Of a stretch of 64,000 nucleotides of DNA, positions 42,748 through 51,442 are shown piece by piece. Position 1 is the stretch's first letter; each line of letters starts with the position of its first letter. The DNA is taken from assembly GCA_027575805.1 (NCBI GenBank), contig JANBPU010000045.1:37068-101067 (forward strand), written 5' to 3'. The position numbers and the translations under genes were made by a program. The notes under the pieces were generated by a model. The model did no database searches. It was not told the origin of the DNA and saw nothing but the letters and a program-made list of their open reading frames with translations. Origin of the DNA: Mycoemilia scoparia (Eukaryota; Kickxellomycota; Kickxellomycetes; Kickxellales; Kickxellaceae).

Positions 42748-44286
42748 CAAGCTGGTGTGTGTGGGGCGTAGCACAGACTTGTTTTTAAAGTATCCCAATA
42801 GTGTTTTAACTTGCTAGAACGTATGGTGTCGGCTTGGGGTAAAGGAATAAAGGCAAATGCCCACGAAATAAAAGGAGGTGATGATGAGGTACGGAAGGGA
42901 GGAGGATTAAGGATGAAAGGAATGAAATAAAAATAAGGAAACAAAAGAAAGCGGTCCAAAGAAAGTCTGGCAAAAGACGTGTAGTGGACTAAGGCAAACA
43001 AGCTGTGGATGCGTAAAAAAGGCAGTAATGGTTCTTCTATGGCGGATAAGAAAGGAATGAGAGGAGGCCAGCAAAGATCAATAAAAGCACAGAAATTGAG
43101 GCGTCAACGCTTATCCACTTGATTTGTTTGCTTTGGATGATGATGGCGGTGGTGTGGATACTTTATTCTTTTTGGGCCATGGCTGCCCAACGACATCGCA
43201 AACAGTCTGCCCTCCTTCTTTATTTTGTCTATCGCAACGCATCTCAAGCCTGAAACCAAAAATTGCTCCTTGCCGCCAGGAATTTCGATTTTCTACCCAA
43301 CCACGGTCTGCACAAACCACACCAACATTTCTCGCTTTGATAGTTTTGACTATGCCTTGGACCGAGCCTTTCTTTGGTGGGCAATCTGGATGTCACTCAA
43401 ATCACTTCACACTCGCCCTTCAATCTTTTACCAATGTATTGGCAGAAATGACGTCTATAGACAGCTCCAACAGCAGCAGGTTTATTTACTATTTCCATTC
43501 CGCATGTACCAGTGGCTGCAGTGTACCTGGTGTGCAGTAATGGTGACAGTAGCAGTTGGGTGCTACAACATTAGTACGTCTCTTTGTTGATGTTGTTTGT
43601 TCAAAATTAAAAAACAACTTGACCTCGATTCCAAAATCCCACCATCACCTCAACTGGCTGTAGTAGTGCTGCTAATTGATTTATTGTTATGCATACAGAG
43701 TGTTGGGAACAACTAGCTGATAGAACCTTCCGTACAATCGGACCGTTTACTGCATCCTTTTCAAACAAAGCTGACGGGCTCCTAATGGCCATAAAGAGAG
43801 GGCAACACGGTTAGTAGAATGTGGAATACTTAACCGAGACAAGCCTAAAGGGCTATACTCTCTTTCTGAGCAGTCGCCTATCTGGTTGATAGTCCAACAT
43901 TTGCATTATACTGTTTTTACAAAGAAAGCGTTTTCTGGTTTGTTTTGATTCTAGCTTGGCTAGAAATAGAGCGAATATTGTTCTGGCTGGTTTTTAGCTA
44001 TTGTGCGGAAGATAATTGAGGCTCATGCCTAGAGAGTCAACTTGTGGCTATCTTGATGTAGTGGCTGGACCCAATTCGATCGACCTACACTTTTTGTTGT
44101 ACAGGATATTACAAAAAATGGATATAGCCGCAGCCTATATAGAAAAAACAATAGGAGATTATACATTAGCAAGATAATGTGCTCATATCTTTATAGTTAA
44201 AGCAATTATAAGTGTGACCTTGGGGGTTTACCACTTTTGTGTACTCTATAAAAACCAGCTATGTTGGATCTTCGAGTTGGTACTAT

Positions 44287-44386
44287 ATCAGAATCTTATT
44301 TGAATGGCGAATATTTACTAGTAAAACTGGGCATACATTTGGCTGTGATTGCCTCTATTAACATGAACCCTTCGATGATTAAGCAT
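44287..44386 (+). mobile_element. MITE-like inverted-repeat element, copy B (degenerate)
   Basis: Its left end (TCAGAATCTTATTTGAATGG) resembles the family terminus and its core reads CATTTGGCTGTGATTGCCTC, identical to the consensus. The right end (ACCCTTCGATGATTAAG) diverges and merges with the second dispersed repeat. The boundary is approximate. Confidence 0.6.
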
Positions 44387-44427
44387 TTTATTTCTCCTAT
44401 GGAGGTAGCTGTATGCCACATACACTA
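44380..44427 (-). repeat. short dispersed repeat, copy 2
   Basis: The inverted counterpart of 32441-32500, carrying GGAGGTAGCTGTAT and CACATACACTA. It abuts MITE copy B and shares a few bases with its right end. Confidence 0.65.
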
Positions 44428-44464
44428 AAATTTGTGTTTACCAAATTAAATAAAATAATCTAGT

Positions 44465-44507
44465 TGGGCCAATTATTAACATGAACCCTTCAAAATTATC
44501 ACTCACA
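44465..44507 (+). repeat. MITE fragment
   Basis: Only the right part of the element is present (TATTAACATGAACCCTTC, shared exactly with copy B, then AAAATTATCACTCA). The left terminus and core are absent. Confidence 0.5.
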
Positions 44508-44600
44508 TGACTTCCCATAACTTTGGCTTGTAATAAAATAGATGCTTTGAAAAGTAACTTTTTTCTTGGCATGAATAGCATAGATCAATTTTTTCTAAAA

Positions 44601-47600
44601 ATGCCTAAAGCAAGTAAAAAAAAGAAGCAAGAGAAGGCCCAGGACTTTAAGGTATTGTAATATCCACAGATTATAGTCAAGCTGACAATTGTTGGCATTT
44701 TAGATCGGCTCTTTGAAACTTCAAGAGGATGCCAGCTTACAGCCAAAATTTTCACATGTATTAGAAAGTAAAACTCAAGGTTGGAAAGAAGAAGGCGCCA
44801 GCAAACAACTTTACCGATACATCATTTCAGTCAAAGTGTAAGCCCAGTATAGTTTATGGCCATTTTGCAGCACCATGGACGCATATTAACATCAAATATC
44901 CTGCTTATGTAGCAATTGTGCTTTCTACTCAGAGCATATCTATTGACAAATCGTCTGAGCTCACGAACACAAGAAATCACACCCTGAAAGAGCTTTTGGT
45001 TCAGATCAAACATTTCAGCCCATCTGTCAGAAAGGGTAAATATGATATACTCTTTGCTACACCAAACTTGAGACTACCAAGCGCGTGTATGAAACAATTC
45101 GACATTTTGATTTGGTAGATGCGATAATGGGCTTGCGGGACCTTCTTACGCAGCATCCGACACTGCTTGACCATAAACTGGGGGACATAATCAACAGTAC
45201 GGCGAAACTCATGATTGACAATGTTAGTACAGCAAATCTCCCATCCTTATTAATTATGCAAGATGTACCATGATCTATAATTTATTGGTATCCCACTTAG
45301 GAGCACCTTGTTAGAAAGACGTGCCAGTCATTGTATGAGTACATGCTCGAAAGTATGTCTGAGGTATTTATCCGTGATTCAGCACTGTGGTGTTATAAAT
45401 GCCAAGCCGGTATTGAGCCATGTTCTATAATAATAGAATATGCCATAATATTTTGAACTGTTAGAGCGATTTTGCACCATTTGTGTCGATCATAGTTGCA
45501 TTTGTTTGCGCCGGAATGACACATATTCTCGATGACATCAGAGCAGATGCTCTCAAGTTCCTTGACATGCTTGTTCCATTGATACCAAACTCGTTAGGAA
45601 ACTATGCAGATAGTGTAAGTCCGGCTGTAATTTTGTCACATATTGTCTTGCATAACATAACATGTACTGATACTGATGTTGATGTTGATGGTTTTGATAT
45701 TCAGATAATGCCAAACTTTTTCAGCTTGCTAAACACAAGTGATGGCAAGCAGGGAGGCGGTGGTGAGTTGATAATACGGAATTTATAGGACAAATGTGTA
45801 GTTATTGTTGAAGGATGGCCGATCATTTGGCTGGGATTGCCTCTATAGTCTTTGACCACCAAAAGTCACCCTTCAAAAATTATGATCCAAATGTATCTTA
45901 CAGATTATTTATTGTAATGCAACTTTCGAACTTTAACTTAGGATTTTCCGTTAATACCCAGTCACATATGTTGTCTCAGAAGGTAACCCCTAACACTGCC
46001 CGTGGGCACTTTTCCACTGATCTGCTAACCCTGATCGTTTTTATTAAACATGTTTGTGTATTGCTTTCAAATTATAGCATCGCCTGACCATCCTCAAAGC
46101 ATGCTGTAACTACATGAAAACCTGTGTCAATATCGACCAAACCATCAGCTTTGAAGGGTAACAAGAGATAACCATATAACTTATTAATGGATTATAATCG
46201 ATGGTTTTGGGCCATTACTTACACGCCTATCTACAACCATTGTAAAATAGGTTCTGGTTTATGCCAACATCCGTGAACTTTGTTAGCCAGAATAGAGCAG
46301 CCCTCAGAATTTGGAGCGATCCGGAAACATGCAATGGCCCCATCACAATAAACTCGTTGCCATACTTTGATCAATCAGCACCAAAGCCATATGTCTATTT
46401 GAATTTATTCTCGGATTCGACGCTTTCCAATGAGGATGTAAAATCCAAGTCTTCTGGAAGCAATAGTGCAAGGAACACGCTTTTAGATGACAGGTCATAT
46501 CGGAAGCTACGTTATTCTCAGGTAAACAGCTTCAAGCCCTTTATTGGATGTATCTATAGTATAAATACCAAACCTCGTGTTGACTTTTTACTTTGCTTAT
46601 AGGCGCTTTCGAAGCTTTATCCATTCCTCCAAGCATGCTGGGTAGAGCTTGCTCCACCTATTTTTGGCGCTGTTTCTAAAATACCCAACAGTGATGGGCT
46701 CAATACATGCCATTTCATTACTGATATATTGAGGCTTTTGTGGCGAACATCTGAACCCGATTTTAACAAGATGTCTGTAAGTGCATCCCATCAATGTGTA
46801 TTATAATATCACATTTATGATATTAGCCAATGAGTTCTCATGACCATATATGTTGCTTTTGTGTCTAGGATCCGAATGTGTCTTTCCTGTACTCATTTCT
46901 TCGCCAAGCAATGGTCTACTTCCCTTTTGGAGAAAACTTGCTCAGCGAGTGTGATCAACAAGCAAGTAAATTTTCCTACAAAGTACTTGAATACCAATTA
47001 TTTTTACTTTCCAGTATTGGTAGCTAACTTTCCGAGATTTGTATTTCTAGGTTAGCAAACTGCTTATTGATATGAACTTGGCTGTGGCTGAGCTCCTTTG
47101 TCTTTTCACCACAAGCTATGTGCCTGCTGCCGAATCAAAGTCCGCAAATGAGCTATCGAAGTGGAGACCCCGGCTACTGAGTTTTATCCAAAACACCCTT
47201 GGCGTCCAAGTAAGTAACACGTTAATTTATATAAGTATAAAATGCGGTGGCTTTCGTCATATTTGATTAATATATGTATTATATTTATTTGTACACAATT
47301 AAGGCGAGCGGTAAAAAGGACGGTAACCAGACCATGACTTCTGTGCACTTCAAGGGGGAGCAGCTTTTAGAGTTGTTACCAACAATATGGAGACTCTACA
47401 GCGAAGGTGCCCAAAAAGATCAGCAAGGATTGTTAAAGGTAAGCCTACAATAATATCTATAACCAAAGCAGGAATTCTTGTTTGAAGTATTAGTTCTAGG
47501 CAATGGTTGTTAGATCAAACAGCAAACTTTTTTACACTTGGGCTTTTACCTGTGAATAATAGATCTTTGTTCGGTACTCAAACTCATGTCATGCATTTTC

Positions 47601-48799
47601 TGAATGCAAGGCCCTATCAATAGAGTTCCTATTTGTGCTTATGAAGCTACTTACAGATAATGCCTTTGGTCAAAAAAAGAAGCCAAATGAAAAGAGCAGC
47701 ACAGCCATTGTCACACAGGATTTAGCAGAATGGTTAATGGGGCTACCAAAATTGCTGTGGCAACTCAAATCAAACCAGCCAAAAACCACAGAGGTAATTT
47801 TAACAAAACAAAATCTATAATTTAAAAGACACTTTGGCTTCATTGTCATTCATTATTTGTTACCATCAATTAAAACACAACATGATGCTATATATGTGTA
47901 TTATATAGGTGGTCTTGAGAACGTTATTGATGTTGTTTCAACGGCAGGAGCATGTCCAGTTGGATAAAAAATTGATAGATGGGTTGCAAGCAAGCCTAGT
48001 ACCATTCTTTTATGTTGAAGTCCCGAATAAGGGTAAGGATAATTTCAAATAATCTCTCCACATATTTTTAACTTTAAAACCTAGTAACATTATATTGTTA
48101 TTGATTTTATAATAGGTCCTGTTTATGGCCCATTTGTCAACCTTCCTGGTGAGTTGCAGAGATTGGCCATCAAGGTATTATACTATAGCCCAAATGGACC
48201 GAGTGAGAAAATATTAGCAGCCCTAGAGTCTTGTTTTGAAAGTAAGTAAATCAAAATGCAATATCAAATGATACACATTCACCTAAAAGCATGACTAAAG
48301 CAATTTCTTTCAATTAAATAGATATTGCGAAAACCGGAAAACCACAAGAAATTGCGCAATTTGCCAGAGTCACCTTGTGTATGGCTTGAGCTCAGGTGCA
48401 TGGTGTTTACATGTGTGATTTTGTTAGTTTTTAGTATTCGGACCAAAATGAACATTATGCAAAATAAATGTATGTTATACATAGCTGTCATTGCATTGAC
48501 TAATAGTGTATGCGGATGGATGGGGGAATTCCGAAGCCTTTATGTCTCAGGCAAAAAGGATAACGATTAACCAACAATATCTTTCCACAAGATCTATTCC
48601 TGGCATGGATGCGTCGAAATTTGAACATCTGGTCATCAATTCCTTGGAACATAATAGCAACTCCGCTTCAACACAATTGTCTTGTTTTATCCGAATGGCA
48701 AAGCTTATGCTTAATTTTGTTGTGGCTAGTGGGCTTTCAATATTATTGCCCGGTTTATATACAAATCAAGAACACTCGGCTGTTAACATTAAAGCGTGA
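44601..48799 (+). CDS. IPI1: TEX10/Ipi1-type rRNA-processing protein (19 exons)
   Basis: A component of the Rix1 complex for 60S assembly. Nineteen exons fit with all phases consistent, giving 801 residues: 44601-44651, 44765-44837, 44913-45035, 45119-45222, 45301-45363, 45465-45614, 45705-45762, 45942-45982, 46078-46157, 46251-46521, 46603-46776, 46869-46961, 47051-47209, 47304-47438, 47563-47793, 47909-48032, 48116-48241, 48322-48378, 48507-48799. The N-terminus (basic, then KVKLKVGKKKAP, FTDTSFQSKS) and the armadillo-like repeats that follow (VRKDAIMGLRDLLTQHP, HLVRKTCQSLYEYML) match TEX10; yeast Ipi1 covers only the first third. Intron 12 needs a GC donor (CAA|GCAAGT), since the nearby GT reading puts a stop at the junction. 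A MITE lies in intron 7. The last junction (T|GTATGG) is the least certain: without it the frame stops 11 codons into exon 18. Confidence 0.9.
45795..45889 (+). mobile_element. MITE-like inverted-repeat element, copy C
   Basis: About 95 bp within intron 7 of the TEX10/IPI1 gene. Left end TGTGTAGTTATTGTTGAAGG, core CATTTGGCTGGGATTGCCTC, right end CACCCTTCAAAAATTATGAT. The internal CTCTATAGTC and GACCACCAAAAG also match copy D. Flanks do not show a clear TA duplication. Confidence 0.7.
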
Positions 48800-49839
48800 C
48801 CCCCAAAACCGGGGTTATTTCTTTTCAAAAAAGCAATTCCAAATCTATATCTTCTGGCAACATTGAAACGGTTTAAAAGGGGCTTATTGGCTAGATCGGA
48901 GCCTGTGATGGTCTGAATCTTGAGTATACCTCGGTCCAAGACCATTGTTTGGTAAAGTGGAAACAATAGTCACACAGGGGAATCATAAAACCACAATCGA
49001 AGTGATAAAAGGATCAACGCATAGACAGTCACCGTATAATTTAAGAAAACATGGCACTTTAAAGAGTCAATCCTGTTTATTGATGAAACCCCGCCACATG
49101 ATCAAACACGAGAAGCCGACGGATGGGCCCACTATCCCCTATCGTCAGTTATGATAATAAAAGTATGCTTGTTCTTACGCCAATAGAGTAAAGCAGGCTT
49201 GTTACCATGGTAAGCTGCTTGCAAAAGATTAAGGTCTGCATTAGGGCAGGATAAAATAGAGATAAGGTTTTTTAGATTTAGCGATTTTCGTTCCTATATG
49301 GCTGATGGTGTGGGCACGCTGTATATGGCTCTATTTAAATGAGAGTGCAACCATGCCATTGGTAGTCGCGCTTATTTGTTTTTGTAGAAATGTCTGGCCA
49401 AAACAGGTTGCTGGGGATTTCCACCGGTTAGCACAGGGCCAAGGTTATAACAGGTTGCTGACATGAGTGTAATACAATTCGAGGTATGCCAATTCTTTTG
49501 TAATCTACAACAATTGGAACCGCTCAACATGTATGACTACTATATCGACCTGTGTTTTTTACCTATTACCCAATATGTTATCATAGTCATTATACCTTGA
49601 AACACACAGGCAATAGGCAGCCCGCAGAGGATCCTGTTCGCTAAAAGCTTTATTGGGCTGGCAGTTGTCTGTCTGAAAACGGTGTGACCCTTTTGATAGA
49701 AACTGTTTTTAGATAAAGGAGCCAAGGGAGCCTATATAAATCAAATGCATGCCCATCTATGTCATTGATTCCACCCATAAACACCTTGAATTTAGATCCG
49801 CACTACCTTGTCCTTTAATATCGAAAAAGATTCCAAACA
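48800..49839. other. intergenic with promoter of the HAD gene
   Basis: A 1.04-kb gap between tandem plus-strand genes. Apart from a TATA-like box at 49732 I see nothing. The 3' flank of the TEX10/IPI1 gene begins here, and extra exons of that gene beyond 48799 are possible but not evident. Confidence 0.5.
49732..49740 (+). promoter_or_regulatory. TATA box of the HAD-hydrolase gene
   Basis: CTATATAAA sits 100 bp before the ATG at 49840, a normal distance for a fungal promoter. Confidence 0.55.
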
Positions 49840-51093
49840 ATGGTATCAATCAAAGCCCTTAGTAGCGCCACACTTGGAAATGTCTCCTTCTTATTCTTAA
49901 TGTCGTTGGCAACATCAAGTCTATTGGCCAGAACCACTCTTGCTTCTCCAGCATTATCTAATTCAGTACTTAACATGTCATCCAAACCAGCCACCTCTCC
50001 AAAGCGCAACCAATTCAATGTCCTAGTGACAGATTATGACCTGACCCTAAGCGTAGAGGACACCACCTACATCATTGGCCACGTAGTCGAACAGGCCAGA
50101 GGCACCGATCCTATTGTGATAAACCCAGGCGACAAGGATGGTAACGGTAGGGTGTTGGCTAACCTCGAGTACTTTACCAAGGAGTATTATAAAGATTACG
50201 AGCAGTTCCAGAAAAAGTATGAGCAAATGTTTGAAGACAGGGTCAAGCAAGGCCAGCAGTGGACAAAGGATTGGCTCTATGAATATTGCGAAGGCAGTCT
50301 CAGTGTTGAAGAAGCATCTATTAAGCGTCTGGAAAAGTATGATTATCTTGCCGGGGCCACCCACAAGCAGCTCTATCGTGGCGGTGCCAAAAACGCTACC
50401 CTCCAAAAGAATTCCGTCTATGCTCTTTCCAAGATCTGGGATATCAACCACCAGCATCACCACCACCACCACGACAAGAACCATCCTAAGGATCACTGCA
50501 AGTCTCCTGGTAACAGCAAGGGCGTAGTCGACCCTATTGCCGTTTTGTCTGTCAACTGGTCCAAGGACATGCTGCAGGGATCTCTCGATGCTACATTCAA
50601 TAAGCTTCGCTCTACTTTTGAATCTACATCTTCTGGTTTCCACATTAAGCATATTGAGCAAGTCGAAAAGTCTCTCAAAACTCTTCCCTATTCTAACCCA
50701 GATTTGTCTTTCGACCCAGCCACCGGAAAGTCTACTGGCAAAATTTCACGCGAACTATTCACCGGTGTTGACAAGCTAAATGAATTCCGCAGGATTAGAG
50801 GCCAATACCAAAAGAAGCTCGGGATCACTAATGCTGACAAAGACAACAACTCTCCTGACCTCAAGTTTGCTTTTGCTGGTGACTCTACTACCGACCTTTT
50901 GTGCATCTTGGAACCCCAAGTCATTGGCATCCTTGTTGGTAACAGCACTAGTGTTAGAGCCTGGCTTGATAGACTCCAGGTTCCACTTGTTCCATTTGCT
51001 GACTTGGAATCCAACAAGTTGTGCAAAAACAAGTGTGTATATCAGCTTGATGACTGGGCCAATGTTCCCAAGTTCTTCTCCCCAAAGCATTAA
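49840..51093 (+). CDS. secreted HAD-superfamily hydrolase with His-rich insert
   Basis: 417 residues, single exon. A hydrophobic segment near residues 14-36 suggests a signal peptide, so it probably enters the secretory pathway. HAD motif I is TDYDLTL with the nucleophile Asp65 and second Asp67; motif IV is GDSTTDLL with Asp348 and Asp352. Between them lies a large alpha-helical cap with Tyr-, Lys- and Glu-rich helices. Residues 204-219 form a cluster of ten histidines, likely a surface loop. The closest known family is fungal HAD-like phosphatase proteins related to yeast Cto1 (YCR015C), whose substrate is unknown. Codon use is biased towards C-ending codons (AAC, CTC, CAC), suggesting good expression. 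It is convergent with the nucleoporin gene, 0.35 kb away, with a MITE between. Confidence 0.8.
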   Translation: MVSIKALSSATLGNVSFLFLMSLATSSLLARTTLASPALSNSVLNMSSKPATSPKRNQFNVLVTDYDLTLSVEDTTYIIGHVVEQARGTDPIVINPGDKDGNGRVLANLEYFTKEYYKDYEQFQKKYEQMFEDRVKQGQQWTKDWLYEYCEGSLSVEEASIKRLEKYDYLAGATHKQLYRGGAKNATLQKNSVYALSKIWDINHQHHHHHHDKNHPKDHCKSPGNSKGVVDPIAVLSVNWSKDMLQGSLDATFNKLRSTFESTSSGFHIKHIEQVEKSLKTLPYSNPDLSFDPATGKSTGKISRELFTGVDKLNEFRRIRGQYQKKLGITNADKDNNSPDLKFAFAGDSTTDLLCILEPQVIGILVGNSTSVRAWLDRLQVPLVPFADLESNKLCKNKCVYQLDDWANVPKFFSPKH

Positions 51094-51442
51094 AGAGGAA
51101 ATATTAGTAACTTTGCTGGTTGCTTTAATAGATTTATTTATACTAATAATAAGCAAAAATATTTAAAAATATTGCTAACTACTGAAATTTCATGATGTTT
51201 ATTTGAATTGAATTATTTTAATCTATTGTAATTTCTTGGTATTGTATCAAATTGAAGTTGAAAATAATAAAAATGACAAGCTATTTGGATCATAATTTTT
51301 GAAGGGTGAATTTTGGTGGCCAATTATTGTAAGGGCAATCACAGTCAAATGGATGTCCAGTTGTACTATTAAACTTTCACCCTTCAAAAACTATTGCCCA
51401 TTTTGTAAAAGTTCATATTTTGTATAAAAACAAAAAGTAAAG
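51094..51442. other. convergent 3' ends, HAD gene/Nup98-96, with MITE
   Basis: A 349-bp AT-rich spacer dominated by the element at 51286-51400. The rest is featureless. Confidence 0.6.
51286..51400 (-). mobile_element. MITE-like inverted-repeat element, copy D
   Basis: The longest copy (about 115 bp), in the convergent 3' spacer. Its ends are a near-perfect inverted repeat: TGGATCATAATTTTTGAAGG on the left, and CCTTCAAAAACTATTGCCCA on the right as its complement. On minus the core reads CATTTGACTGTGATTGCCC. Flanking TA duplications are not evident, perhaps through mutation. Confidence 0.75.

Larger units (their letters stand above)
41869..44600. other. long intergenic region with MITE copies and a doubtful small ORF
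   Basis: A 2.7-kb gap between the divergent RAX1 and TEX10/IPI1 genes. It contains a TATA-like element and a small frame near 42.4 kb, overlapping plus-strand frames at 43124-43590 that do not look coding, a MITE copy at about 44287-44386, a dispersed repeat at 44380-44427 and a MITE fragment at 44465-44507. Nothing else is recognised. Confidence 0.5.

Noticed and set aside
43124..43590. Two overlapping plus-strand frames of 138 and 121 codons
   Set aside because: They overlap in different frames, have no domains and a scattered composition; no transcript signal is evident.
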